From positions 232,423,081 through 232,487,080 of the forward strand of contig OY821517.1 in the NCBI GenBank assembly GCA_963682025.1: a DNA stretch of 64,000 bases, given 5' to 3'. The notes below the pieces were generated by a model. That model saw only the letters and a program-made list of their open reading frames with translations, was not told where the DNA came from and did no database searches. How positions within the stretch are numbered: position 1 is the first letter of the stretch; each line of letters begins with the position of its first letter. Shown piece by piece: positions 1 through 13,535 of this stretch. This DNA comes from Cordilura impudica (taxonomy: Eukaryota > Arthropoda > Insecta > Diptera > Scathophagidae). The position numbers were made by a program, and so were the translations under genes.

Positions 1-3000
1 AAATTAAAATTAAAATTAAAATTAAAATTAAAATTAAAATTAAAATTAAAATTAAAATTAAAATTAAAATTAAAATTAAAATTAAAATTAAAATTAAAAT
101 TAAAATTAAAATTAAAATTAAAATTAAAATTAAAATTAAAATTAAAATTAAATTAAAATTAAAATTAAAATTAAAATTAAAATTAAAATTAAAATTAAAA
201 TTAAAATTAAAATTAAAATTAAAATTAAAATTAAAATTAAAATTAAAATTAAAATTAAAATTAAAATTAAAATTAAAATTAAAATTAAAATTAAAATTAA
301 AATTAAAATTAAAATTAAAATTAAAATTAAAATTAAAATTAAAATTAAAATTAAAATTAAAATTAAAATTAAAATTAAAATTAAAATTAAAATTAAAATT
401 AAAATTAAAATTAAAATTAAAATTAAAATTAAAATTAAATTAAAATTAAAATTAAAATTAAAATTAAAATTAAAATTAAAATTAAAATTAAAATTAAAAT
501 TAAAATTAAAATTAAAATTAAAATTAAAATTAAAATTAAAATTAAAATTAAAATTAAAATTAAAATTAAAATTAAAATTAAAATTAAAATTAAAATTAAA
601 ATTAAAATTAAAATTAAAATTAAAATTAAAATTAAAATTAAAATTAAAATTAAAATTAAAATTAAAATTAAAATTAAAAATTAAAATTAAAATTAAAATT
701 AAAATTAAAATTAAAATTAAAATTAAAATTAAAATTAAAATTAAAATTAAAATTAAAATTAAAATTAAAATTAAAATTAAAATTAAAATTAAAATTAAAA
801 TTAAAATTAAAATTAAATTAAAATTAAAATTAAAATTAAAATTAAAATTAAAATTAAAATTAAAATTAAAATTAAAATTAAAATTAAAATTAAAATTAAA
901 ATTAAAATTAAAATTAAAATTAAAATTAAAATTAAAATTAAAATTAAATTAAAATTAAAATTAAAATTAAAATTAAAATTAAAATTAAAATTAAAATTAA
1001 AATTAAAATTAAAATTAAAATTAAAATTAAAATTAAAATTAAAATTAAAATTAAAATTAAAATTAAAATTAAAATTAAAATTAAAATTAAAATTAAAATT
1101 AAAATTAAAATTAAAATTAAAATTAAAATTAAAATTAAAATTAAAATTAAAATTAAAATTAAAATTAAAATTAAAATTAAAATTAAAATTAAAATTAAAT
1201 TAAAATTAAAATTAAAATTAAAATTAAAATTAAAATTAAAATTAAAATTAAAATTAAAATTAAAATTAAAATTAAAATTAAAATTAAAATTAAAATTAAA
1301 ATTAAAATTAAAATTAAAATTAAAATTAAAATTAAAATTAAAATTAAAATTAAAATTAAAATTAAAATTAAAATTAAAATTAAAATTAAAATTAAAATTA
1401 AAATTAAAATTAAAATTAAAATTAAAATTAAAATTAAAATTAAAATTAAAATTAAAATTAAAATTAAAATTAAAATTAAAATTAAAATTAAAATTAAAAT
1501 TAAAATTAAAATTAAAATTAAAATTAAAATTAAAATTAAATTAAAATTAAAATTAAAATTAAAATTAAAATTAAAATTAAAATTAAAATTAAAATTAAAA
1601 TTAAAATTAAAATTAAAATTAAAATTAAAATTAAAATTAAAATTAAAATTAAAATTAAAATTAAAATTAAAATTAAAATTAAAATTAAAATTAAAATTAA
1701 ATTAAAATTAAAATTAAAATTAAAATTAAAATTAAAATTAAAATTAAAATTAAAATTAAAATTAAAATTAAAATTAAAATTAAAATTAAAATTAAAATTA
1801 AAATTAAAATTAAAATTAAAATTAAAATTAAAATTAAAATTAAAATTAAAATTAAAATTAAAATTAAAATTAAAATTAAAATTAAAATTAAAATTAAAAT
1901 TAAAATTAAAATTAAAATTAAAATTAAAATTAAAATTAAAATTAAAATTAAAATTAAAATTAAAATTAAAATTAAAATTAAAATTAAAATTAAAATTAAA
2001 ATTAAAATTAAAATTAAAATTAAAATTAAAATTAAAATTAAAATTAAAATTAAAATTAAAATTAAAATTAAAATTAAAATTAAAATTAAAATTAAAATTA
2101 AAATTAAAATTAAAATTAAAATTAAAATTAAAATTAAAATTAAAATTAAAATTAAAATTAAAATTAAAATTAAAATTAAAATTAAAATTAAAATTAAAAT
2201 TAAAATTAAAATTAAATTAAAATTAAATTAAAATTAAAATTAAAATTAAAATTAAAAATTAAAATTAAAATTAAAATTAAAATTAAAATTAAAATTAAAA
2301 TTAAAATTAAAATTAAAATTAAAATTAAAATTAAAATTAAAATTAAAATTAAAATTAAAATTAAAATTAAAATTAAAATTAAAATTAAAATTAAAATTAA
2401 AATTAAAATTAAAATTAAAATTAAAATTAAAATTAAAATTAAAATTAAAATTAAAATTAAAATTAAAATTAAAATTAAAATTAAAATTAAAATTAAAATT
2501 AAAATTAAAATTAAATTAAAATTAAAATTAAAATTAAAATTAAAATTAAAATTAAAATTAAAATTAAAATTAAAATTAAAATTAAAATTAAAATTAAAAT
2601 TAAAATTAAAATTAAAATTAAAATTAAAATTAAAATTAAAATTAAAATTAAAATTAAAATTAAAATTAAAATTAAAATTAAAATTAAAATTAAAATTAAA
2701 ATTAAAATTAAAATTAAAATTAAAATTAAAATTAAAATTAAAATTAAAATTAAAATTAAAATTAAAATTAAAATTAAAATTAAAATTAAAATTAAAATTA
2801 AAATTAAAATTAAAATTAAAATTAAAATTAAAATTAAAATTAAAATTAAAATTAAAATTAAAATTAAAATTAAAATTAAAATTAAAATTAAAATTAAAAT
2901 TAAAATTAAAATTAAAATTAAAATTAAAATTAAAATTAAAATTAAAATTAAAATTAAAATTAAAATTAAAATTAAAATTAAAATTAAAATTAAAATTAAA

Positions 3001-6000
3001 ATTAAAATTAAAATTAAATTAAAATTAAAATTAAAATTAAAATTAAAATTAAAATTAAATTAAAATTAAAATTAAAATTAAAATTAAAATTAAAATTAAA
3101 ATTAAAATTAAAATTAAAATTAAAATTAAAATTAAAATTAAAATTAAAATTAAAATTAAAATTAAAATTAAAATTAAAATTAAAATTAAAATTAAAATTA
3201 AAATTAAAATTAAAATTAAAATTAAAATTAAAATTAAAATTAAAATTAAAATTAAAATTAAAATTAAAATTAAAATTAAAATTAAAATTAAAATTAAAAT
3301 TAAAATTAAAATTAAAATTAAAATTAAAATTAAAATTAAAATTAAAATTAAAATTAAATGAAATTAAAATTAAAATTAAAATTAAAATTAAAATTAAAAT
3401 TAAAATTAAAATTAAAATTAAAATTAAAATTAAAATTAAAATTAAAATTAAAATTAAAATTAAAATTAAAATTAAAATTAAAATTAAAATTAAAATTAAA
3501 ATTAAAATTAAAATTAAAATTAAAATTAAAATTAAAATTAAAATTAAAATTAAAATTAAAATTAAAATTAAAATTAAAATTAAAATTAAAATTAAAATTA
3601 AAATTAAAATTAAAATTAAAATTAAAATTAAAATTAAAATTAAAATTAAAATTAAAATTAAAATTAAAATTAAAATTAAAATTAAAATTAAAATTAAAAT
3701 TAAAATTAAAATTAAAATTAAAATTAAAATTAAAATTAAAATTAAAATTAAAATTAAAATTAAAATTAAAATTAAAATTAAAATTAAAATTAAAATTAAA
3801 ATTAAAATTAAAATTAAAATTAAAATTAAAATTAAAATTAAAATTAAAATTAAAATTAAAATTAAAATTAAAATTAAAATTAAAATTAAAATTAAAATTA
3901 AAATTAAAATTAAAATTAAAATTAAAATTAAAATTAAAATTAAAATTAAAATTAAAATTAAAATTAAAATTAAAATTAAAATTAAAATTAAAATTAAAAT
4001 TAAAATTAAAATTAAAATTAAAATTAAAATTAAAATTAAAATTAAAATTAAAATTAAAATTAAAATTAAAATTAAAATTAAAATTAAAATTAAAATTAAA
4101 ATTAAAATTAAAATTAAAATTAAAATTAAAATTAAAATTAAAATTAAAATTAAAATTAAAATTAAAATTAAAATTAAAATTAAAATTAAAATTAAAATTA
4201 AAATTAAAATTAAAATTAAAATTAAAATTAAAATTAAAATTAAAATTAAAATTAAAATTAAAATTAAAATTAAAATTAAAATTAAAATTAAAATTAAAAT
4301 TAAAATTAAAATTAAAATTAAAATTAAAATTAAAATTAAAATTAAAATTAAAATTAAAATTAAAATTAAAATTAAAATTAAAATTAAAATTAAAATTAAA
4401 ATTAAAATTAAAATTAAAATTAAAATTAAAATTAAAATTAAAATTAAAATTAAAATTAAAATTAAAATTAAAATTAAAATTAAAATTAAAATTAAAATTA
4501 AAATTAAAATTAAAATTAAAATTAAAATTAAAATTAAAATTAAAATTAAAATTAAAATTAAAATTAAAATTAAAATTAAAATTAAAATTAAAATTAAAAT
4601 TAAAATTAAAATTAAAATTAAAATTAAAATTAAAATTAAAATTAAAATTAAAATTAAAATTAAAATTAAAATTAAAATTAAAATTAAAATTAAAATTAAA
4701 ATTAAAATTAAAATTAAAATTAAAATTAAAATTAAAATTAAAATTAAAATTAAAATTAAAATTAAAATTAAAATTAAAATTAAAATTAAAATTAAAATTA
4801 AAATTAAAATTAAAATTAAAATTAAAATTAAAATTAAAATTAAAATTAAAATTAAAATTAAAATTAAAATTAAAATTAAAATTAAAATTAAAATTAAAAT
4901 TAAAATTAAAATTAAAATTAAAATTAAAATTAAAATTAAAATTAAAATTAAAATTAAAATTAAAATTAAAATTAAAATTAAAATTAAAATTAAAATTAAA
5001 ATTAAAATTAAAATTAAAATTAAAATTAAAATTAAAATTAAAATTAAAATTAAAATTAAAATTAAAATTAAAATTAAAATTAAAATTAAAATTAAAATTA
5101 AAATTAAAATTAAAATTAAAATTAAAATTAAAATTAAAATTAAAATTAAAATTAAAATTAAAATTAAAATTAAAATTAAAATTAAAATTAAAATTAAAAT
5201 TAAAATTAAAATTAAAATTAAAATTAAAATTAAAATTAAAATTAAAATTAAAATTAAAATTAAAATTAAAATTAAAATTAAAATTAAAATTAAAATTAAA
5301 ATTAAAATTAAAATTAAAATTAAAATTAAAATTAAAATTAAAATTAAAATTAAAATTAAAATTAAAATTAAAATTAAAATTAAAATTAAAATTAAAATTA
5401 AAATTAAAATTAAAATTAAAATTAAAATTAAAATTAAAATTAAAATTAAAATTAAAATTAAAATTAAAATTAAAATTAAAATTAAAATTAAAATTAAAAT
5501 TAAAATTAAAATTAAAATTAAAATTAAAATTAAAATTAAAATTAAAATTAAAATTAAAATTAAAATTAAAATTAAAATTAAAATTAAAATTAAAATTAAA
5601 ATTAAAATTAAAATTAAAATTAAAATTAAAATTAAAATTAAAATTAAAATTAAAATTAAAATTAAAATTAAAATTAAAATTAAAATTAAAATTAAAATTA
5701 AAATTAAAATTAAAATTAAAATTAAAATTAAAATTAAAATTAAAATTAAAATTAAAATTAAAATTAAAATTAAAATTAAAATTAAAATTAAAATTAAAAT
5801 TAAAATTAAAATTAAAATTAAAATTAAAATTAAAATTAAAATTAAAATTAAAATTAAAATTAAAATTAAAATTAAAATTAAAATTAAAATTAAAATTAAA
5901 ATTAAAATTAAAATTAAAATTAAAATTAAAATTAAAATTAAAATTAAAATTAAAATTAAAATTAAAATTAAAATTAAAATTAAAATTAAAATTAAAATTA

Positions 6001-9000
6001 AAATTAAAATTAAAATTAAAATTAAAATTAAAATTAAAATTAAAATTAAAATTAAAATTAAAATTAAAATTAAAATTAAAATTAAAATTAAAATTAAAAT
6101 TAAAATTAAAATTAAAATTAAAATTAAAATTAAAATTAAAATTAAAATTAAAATTAAAATTAAAATTAAAATTAAAATTAAAATTAAAATTAAAATTAAA
6201 ATTAAAATTAAAATTAAAATTAAAATTAAAATTAAAATTAAAATTAAAATTAAAATTAAAATTAAAATTAAAATTAAAATTAAAATTAAAATTAAAATTA
6301 AAATTAAAATTAAAATTAAAATTAAAATTAAAATTAAAATTAAAATTAAAATTAAAATTAAAATTAAAATTAAAATTAAAATTAAAATTAAAATTAAAAT
6401 TAAAATTAAAATTAAAATTAAAATTAAAATTAAAATTAAAATTAAAATTAAAATTAAAATTAAAATTAAAATTAAAATTAAAATTAAAATTAAAATTAAA
6501 ATTAAAATTAAAATTAAAATTAAAATTAAAATTAAAATTAAAATTAAAATTAAAATTAAAATTAAAATTAAAATTAAAATTAAAATTAAAATTAAAATTA
6601 AAATTAAAATTAAAATTAAAATTAAAATTAAAATTAAAATTAAAATTAAAATTAAAATTAAAATTAAAATTAAAATTAAAATTAAAATTAAAATTAAAAT
6701 TAAAATTAAAATTAAAATTAAAATTAAAATTAAAATTAAAATTAAAATTAAAATTAAAATTAAAATTAAAATTAAAATTAAAATTAAAATTAAAATTAAA
6801 ATTAAAATTAAAATTAAAATTAAAATTAAAATTAAAATTAAAATTAAAATTAAAATTAAAATTAAAATTAAAATTAAAATTAAAATTAAAATTAAAATTA
6901 AAATTAAAATTAAAATTAAAATTAAAATTAAAATTAAAATTAAAATTAAAATTAAAATTAAAATTAAAATTAAAATTAAAATTAAAATTAAAATTAAAAT
7001 TAAAATTAAAATTAAAATTAAAATTAAAATTAAAATTAAAATTAAAATTAAAATTAAAATTAAAATTAAAATTAAAATTAAAATTAAAATTAAAATTAAA
7101 ATTAAAATTAAAATTAAAATTAAAATTAAAATTAAAATTAAAATTAAAATTAAAATTAAAATTAAAATTAAAATTAAAATTAAAATTAAAATTAAAATTA
7201 AAATTAAAATTAAAATTAAAATTAAAATTAAAATTAAAATTAAAATTAAAATTAAAATTAAAATTAAAATTAAAATTAAAATTAAAATTAAAATTAAAAT
7301 TAAAATTAAAATTAAAATTAAAATTAAAATTAAAATTAAAATTAAAATTAAAATTAAAATTAAAATTAAAATTAAAATTAAAATTAAAATTAAAATTAAA
7401 ATTAAAATTAAAATTAAAATTAAAATTAAAATTAAAATTAAAATTAAAATTAAAATTAAAATTAAAATTAAAATTAAAATTAAAATTAAAATTAAAATTA
7501 AAATTAAAATTAAAATTAAAATTAAAATTAAAATTAAAATTAAAATTAAAATTAAAATTAAAATTAAAATTAAAATTAAAATTAAAATTAAAATTAAAAT
7601 TAAAATTAAAATTAAAATTAAAATTAAAATTAAAATTAAAATTAAAATTAAAATTAAAATTAAAATTAAAATTAAAATTAAAATTAAAATTAAAATTAAA
7701 ATTAAAATTAAAATTAAAATTAAAATTAAAATTAAAATTAAAATTAAAATTAAAATTAAAATTAAAATTAAAATTAAAATTAAAATTAAAATTAAAATTA
7801 AAATTAAAATTAAAATTAAAATTAAAATTAAAATTAAAATTAAAATTAAAATTAAAATTAAAATTAAAATTAAAATTAAAATTAAAATTAAAATTAAAAT
7901 TAAAATTAAAATTAAAATTAAAATTAAAATTAAAATTAAAATTAAAATTAAAATTAAAATTAAAATTAAAATTAAAATTAAAATTAAAATTAAAATTAAA
8001 ATTAAAATTAAAATTAAAATTAAAATTAAAATTAAAATTAAAATTAAAATTAAAATTAAAATTAAAATTAAAATTAAAATTAAAATTAAAATTAAAATTA
8101 AAATTAAAATTAAAATTAAAATTAAAATTAAAATTAAAATTAAAATTAAAATTAAAATTAAAATTAAAATTAAAATTAAAATTAAAATTAAAATTAAAAT
8201 TAAAATTAAAATTAAAATTAAAATTAAAATTAAAATTAAAATTAAAATTAAAATTAAAATTAAAATTAAAATTAAAATTAAAATTAAAATTAAAATTAAA
8301 ATTAAAATTAAAATTAAAATTAAAATTAAAATTAAAATTAAAATTAAAATTAAAATTAAAATTAAAATTAAAATTAAAATTAAAATTAAAATTAAAATTA
8401 AAATTAAAATTAAAATTAAAATTAAAATTAAAATTAAAATTAAAATTAAAATTAAAATTAAAATTAAAATTAAAATTAAAATTAAAATTAAAATTAAAAT
8501 TAAAATTAAAATTAAAATTAAAATTAAAATTAAAATTAAAATTAAAATTAAAATTAAAATTAAAATTAAAATTAAAATTAAAATTAAAATTAAAATTAAA
8601 ATTAAAATTAAAATTAAAATTAAAATTAAAATTAAAATTAAAATTAAAATTAAAATTAAAATTAAAATTAAAATTAAAATTAAAATTAAAATTAAAATTA
8701 AAATTAAAATTAAAATTAAAATTAAAATTAAAATTAAAATTAAAATTAAAATTAAAATTAAAATTAAAATTAAAATTAAAATTAAAATTAAAATTAAAAT
8801 TAAAATTAAAATTAAAATTAAAATTAAAATTAAAATTAAAATTAAAATTAAAATTAAAATTAAAATTAAAATTAAAATTAAAATTAAAATTAAAATTAAA
8901 ATTAAAATTAAAATTAAAATTAAAATTAAAATTAAAATTAAAATTAAAATTAAAATTAAAATTAAAATTAAAATTAAAATTAAAATTAAAATTAAAATTA

Positions 9001-9384
9001 AAATTAAAATTAAAATTAAAATTAAAATTAAAATTAAAATTAAAATTAAAATTAAAATTAAAATTAAAATTAAAATTAAAATTAAAATTAAAATTAAAAT
9101 TAAAATTAAAATTAAAATTAAAATTAAAATTAAAATTAAAATTAAAATTAAAATTAAAATTAAAATTAAAATTAAAATTAAAATTAAAATTAAAATTAAA
9201 ATTAAAATTAAAATTAAAATTAAAATTAAAATTAAAATTAAAATTAAAATTAAAATTAAAATTAAAATTAAAATTAAAATTAAAATTAAAATTAAAATTA
9301 AAATTAAAATTAAAATTAAAATTAAAATTAAAATTAAAATTAAAATTAAAATTAAAATTAAAATTAAAATTAAAATTAAAATTA
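1..9384. repeat. AAATTA hexanucleotide satellite array
   Basis: A 6-bp unit (AAATTA) repeats head to tail for about 9.4 kb, roughly 1,560 copies, and runs off the left edge. The first 3.36 kb carries scattered one-base length variants (near 151, 437, 676, 815, 946, 1198, 1540, 1700, 2215-2256, 2514, 3016 and 3059) and a lone G near 3360. From 3361 to about 9384 I see no variant. The 2,013-codon Lys-Leu frame starting at 3358 is only this repeat read in one phase (AAA TTA) and is not a gene. The DNA contains only A and T, with an A-rich top strand. Confidence 0.97.
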
Positions 9385-9900
9385 AAAATTAAAAATTAAA
9401 AATGGAAAATAAAAAATGAAAAATGGAAAATTCAAAATAAAAATGAAAAATGGAAAATGAAAAATTAAAAATGGAAATTGAAAAATAGAAAATGGAAAAT
9501 GAAAAATGACAAATGAAAAGTAAAAAATGAAAATTGAAAACAGAAAAATGGAAAACGAAAAATGAAAAATGGAAAATGTAAAATTAAAGATGAATAATTA
9601 AAAATGAAAAAAGGAAAATGAAAAATGGAAAATTAGAAATGAAAATTGAAAAATGGAAGATGAAAAATTAAAAATGAAAAATGAAAAATGGAAAATGGCA
9701 AATGGAAAATGAGAAACGGAAAATGAAAAATGGAAAATGAAAAATGAAACATTAAAAATTAAAATTGAAAGTTTAAAAATGGAAAATTAAAAATGGAAAA
9801 TGGAAAACGAAATTAAAAATTAAAAACTAAAAACTAAAAACTAAAAATTAAAAATTATAAATAATAAATTAAAAATTAATAATTAAAAATTAAAAATCAG
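9385..9900. repeat. Degenerate A-rich shoulder of the satellite
   Basis: The perfect hexamer gives way to irregular 5-8 bp units such as AAAAATT, AAAATGG and AAAATGA. G is almost confined to the top strand, so the region is strongly purine-biased. This looks like an older, diverged edge of the array. No coding potential is visible. Confidence 0.85.
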
Positions 9901-10636
9901 GCATCTAATTTACAAGTCTTCTTTTAATAATTTCAAATAATGAAAATGTATTGTAAAAGGGTTAAACTACTGATCATGATTACGCATGCCTTTCTATTTA
10001 CTCTTACAAGAAAACACCAATATAAAACTGGGCATGCAGAATCATGATTTACCCCTGGCAACAAGTAGAAAATAAAAGATTATTGCTTTTACCCAGTAAC
10101 TAAACTTTATACCAAAACAGGTTTTTATAGAACACATTTGGGAATGTAGAATCATTTCACTTCTCCTACATATACATTGTTTATGTAAGAAAGAAAGTAG
10201 ACATGATTGTGCATGGTTGATCACAACTAATGTTCTCACTTAGTAATAAAATAATAGTTCAAAAACAGGTTTTCCATATAAAAAAACTGGGCATGCAGAA
10301 TCATTTCACTTCTCTTGCATACATATTGTGGTTGTAAGAAAGTAGACTTGATTGTTCATGGTTAAACAAAAACAAAACAATGATCTTAATAAACACTAAG
10401 TAATAATAAAAAAGTATTCCAATAATATTGTATACCGCATAGTGGTATATGGTATAAAAATTAAATTCGATTTTGAAAACTTTTACAATAATCGTGTGCA
10501 AAATTTATTTGGAAATTAAGAACTTATACTAGCTTTTATTATATCTCGTCAGTTGATCGCGAAAGTTCAATGTGTAAAAATCATAAAAGTGATAAGTAAA
10601 ATATAGTGAAAAGGTAAGCACAAAAAAAAACTAGTT
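9901..10636. other. Non-coding, with a ~150-bp diverged tandem duplication
   Basis: No gene seen. Segments near 10131-10255 and 10283-10390 share a motif with GCAGAATCATTTCACTTCTC followed by a GTAAGAAAGTAGAC stretch, and a partial third copy lies near 10031. At 10548-10561 the 14-mer GTCAGTTGATCGCG recurs exactly at 19356-19369. The region ends in an A-rich run (10621-10630) that could be the tail of a short non-LTR fragment. Confidence 0.6.
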
Positions 10637-11642
10637 ATACCCTGTACCACTATGTGGTTTGGATATAATGACTTTTTGCTGCTCTTTGTAACTACCAAAA
10701 ATATTTGACCTAGTCCCTTTTATTATACCGATCGACTCAGAATCACTTTTGAGCCGATTTAACGATGTCCGTCCGTCCGTCTGTCCGTCTGTCTGTCTGG
10801 GTGTCCATGTAAACCTTTTAATCAAACTGCAGGTCGCAAATATGAATATTTGGTATATGTGACCTTCTCCGAGAAAAGGGACCTAGTGTGTGAAAATTAA
10901 GTTTTGAGAAAACGCATTTAAAGTTTCTGCACCCTTTTAGGTACCAGAATCCACCGTTTTTGACACAACCCGTTTTTTGACACACTAGGTCCCTTTTCTC
11001 GGAGAAGGTCACATATAAGCTTTTATAGGATGAACGCTATTGAAATTGGTGAAACTCGGTCCATGTTCAGACCGAGTCCCCATACAAATAACCCTAAGAA
11101 ATCAACTTGAATTGCCAAAACATACAAATTATCATATAGATCTCACGTCCCTATGGTCCCCTTAGGAATTAAAGGATTAAATATATATAGATCTCAGTCA
11201 AATTGGGTTGCTGTGTGTTTATTACATCCATTTGTTAACTGTCCAAAAATAAACCCCATGTGGCAGTTCTTTGTCATAGCCCCCATATAAAGGTGCTTCC
11301 CGATTTTCACTTAAATCTATCAAAAAACAAAAATATTGCAGTTTTGTATATATTTTTTCAAAATATACAAATATACAAATTTGGTTTGTATATATTTTTT
11401 CAAAATATAAGTGACTTTGCCAAATATGGTCAGGATCGGTCCGTTTTTCGACCTAGTCCCCAATAAATATAGCACCCGATATCAACTTTTTCATATCTGC
11501 AGACAAAAAAATTAATAACAATGCCACTCAAATTTGGTTTGTGCCTATTTTCTACATCCAGTTAGTTGGACCGAATAGATAGGGTCTATTAACCATGGTA
11601 TGGGGTATCGTATAATCGGCCTAGACCGAATATAATTTTCTC
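10637..11642 (+). mobile_element. mini-me/DINE-like repeat with GTCY core
   Basis: The head contains ACCACTATGTGGT, a short hairpin. A GTCC/GTCT tetranucleotide tract follows at about 10767-10799, and the tail near 11570-11640 ends in a short hairpin around a CTAGACCGA motif. Most of the sequence recurs at 22953-24232. GTCY microsatellites inside abundant interspersed repeats are a known mark of dipteran mini-me/DINE-1 elements; assignment rests on that resemblance. A 156-bp MITE interrupts it. No protein is encoded. Confidence 0.7.
10858..11013. mobile_element. 156-bp TA-flanked MITE with perfect terminal inverted repeats
   Basis: The ends are TGTGACCTTCTCCGAG... and its exact reverse complement. 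The inverted repeat is about 34 bp and perfect, 36 bp if the flanking TA is counted. It is flanked by TA on both sides (10856-10857 and 11014-11015). The related repeat at 23.2-23.7 kb reads through this point without the insert, giving the empty site. TA duplication suggests cross-mobilisation by a Tc1/mariner-type transposase. Confidence 0.85.
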
Positions 11643-12089
11643 ACTTGTTTGTATTTTATGGAATTCTTAAGAGGAATACCCGGACTAGAATCTTTAAGAA
11701 TATTTTTTTTGTACTCAAAATGGTAATAAGAGTTACCAAAAAGAACGTGCCAAAATTACATCACAGCGGTATATAAATTCGATAAAATTTTTTTTCGATT
11801 TGATATTCAGAAATAGTCATGTATGTATTAAATGTGTTAAGGGGGTAAGGTTTTAAAACCCTTTTTTGCCTTTTCTGAATTTACAACATATGGAGAGTGT
11901 TGTGCCGAAATTTCAAGTAATTCGGAGCAAAACTAATGAAGCTATATCGTTTCTAGCGACCGGCCTCATACGGTATATCGTACATAAATCAGTTTTTAAA
12001 AAACTATAAATCGATTTTCTCACAAATAACATGTTTGAAGTCCATGAACATCATAACTCAATCCAGAGATTGTCCATACTTTACAATAA
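11643..12089. other. Non-coding stretch
   Basis: AT-rich sequence between the GTCY repeat and the hAT remnant. No open frame with recognisable protein similarity, RNA gene or clear repeat was seen. Confidence 0.5.
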
Positions 12090-12893
12090 AAAAACCAGTT
12101 GCAAAGAATTAGCGATATAAATGTAAACATATTAACGGAACTGATAAAAATTTTAGAAGAATTTAAAAAAACATCAAAACAGTTGGAAGGAGAAAATTAT
12201 CTAACAATTCACCTCGTTTATGTTTATACATATATATAAATTAAAAAAAATATATGGTGCTGATATTACTGACATAGAAGTAATTAAACAGTTTAAAGAA
12301 AAATTGTGTAATAATTTAGATTCCGTAGTATTTAAAAACTTGACATTATATCATAAAATTGCATTATTTCTGTTTCCACCTCTTAATGCAATGATTACAT
12401 TTAGTGATGACGAAAAACAATTAGTTAAACAAGAATGTCATCGCCTTATGAGAATCTACCAAGAACTACAAGAAGAAAACCAGTCAGACCCCCTCCAGAT
12501 TTTAACACCAATTTCCGATGAAATTAGTGCATTGTTCTCTGATTTTATGCCATCAACAGAATTTTTCGCTACGGTTGATGATATTACTACGGAAATAAGT
12601 AAATATCAAGAAACTAAAGTACAATTACACGAGGAATTCAATATTTTGCAGTGGTGGGATTTGCAAAAAAAATAGAATTTCGTCTCCTTTTTAAAGTAAG
12701 TTGCAAAATATTAGCAATTCCAGCCAGCAGCGCAGCATCGGAAAGGATTTTTTCTGCTGGAAGAAATTTAATATCTGAAAAAAGATCCAGTATTGCAATA
12801 AATGATTGTAGCATAAATCAAATAATGTTTTTACATTCAAATTTACCAGAAAATGAGTTTAAAAAAACATTAACTGAACAAAATAATAATTGA
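12090..12893 (+). pseudogene. hAT-family transposase, C-terminal part, frameshifted
   Basis: hAT transposases cut and paste DNA with an RNase H-like core and dimerise through a conserved C-terminal domain. A first segment (about 12099-12233) reads NILTELIKILEEFKKTS and stops. A second (12220-12675) contains KNLTLYHKIALFLFPPLN and ends in QWWDLQKK. A third (12651-12893) contains the diagnostic KILAIPASSAASERIFSAG and KRSSI of the dimerisation domain. The last shift lies in an A8 run at about 12665-12672, so a single base restores continuity there. The N-terminal BED finger and first catalytic part are absent. No terminal repeats or 8-bp duplication were identified. Confidence 0.85.
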
Positions 12894-13390
12894 TAAATGT
12901 ACACACATTTTTTCTTTTCATTTTAAATGAAATAAAATTTTAATATAATTTTAAATTATCAATAGAATTTAATAAATGGAATTTTTTTTTTATTAATAAA
13001 ATTTTTTTAAATCTTAGCTGTATTGGATCATTAATTTTTCATATTTTGCAGTAGGATATACTGAGCAAGACTGAGTATACATATGTCAAAACATTATACA
13101 TCATAATAATTTTGGAATATACTCGGTTATGAATTCTTAAAAATTAATGAAAGAGAAGTCATATTAGCTTTCGAACAAATCCTAATATAACACACACATT
13201 CGTTTTTTTAAGTACATAAATTCACAACATTTCGCTTACTCACTATTCATTTTTATATGTTCTCATTTTCTGTTATTGTCGTTAGCAATCATTCATTCGG
13301 TTATGAAATGAGAAATGCAACGACATGAAGTAACTCCTACAATATAGAATGTATTCAAACGTCGTTTGAATGGGCTTGTGCAGACCTCTA
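12894..13390. other. AT-rich non-coding flank of the hAT remnant
   Basis: Begins with AATAAA-containing AT-rich sequence that may be the 3' flank of the hAT copy. Nothing else is recognisable. Confidence 0.4.
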
Positions 13391-13535
13391 GTTCATAGTA
13401 CAGCGTATGGCCAATGAACTTAAATGTAGTTTTATCGTGTCAGCGAATGTTTGTGATTGCACATATTTTGGACAACAACATTTATTAGTGATCAAATAAA
13501 GTTATCGTCCACTTTATGAATGCAATTATGCTACA
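13391..13535 (-). repeat. LTR fragment (TGTAGC... family), minus orientation
   Basis: This 145-bp block recurs almost exactly in the LTR interrupted by the BEL element (32903-32943 joined to 38807-38915). Read on the minus strand it begins TGTAGCATAATTGC at 13535 and is immediately preceded by a purine tract (AAAAAGGGAGG, complement of 13536-13546), the expected polypurine tract plus 3' LTR start. The LTR is cut off at 13391, where similarity to the other copy ends. Confidence 0.65.

Noticed and set aside
3358..9399. A 2,013-codon open frame of alternating Lys and Leu
   Set aside because: It is the AAATTA satellite read in one phase; the absence of stops follows from the unit, not from selection.
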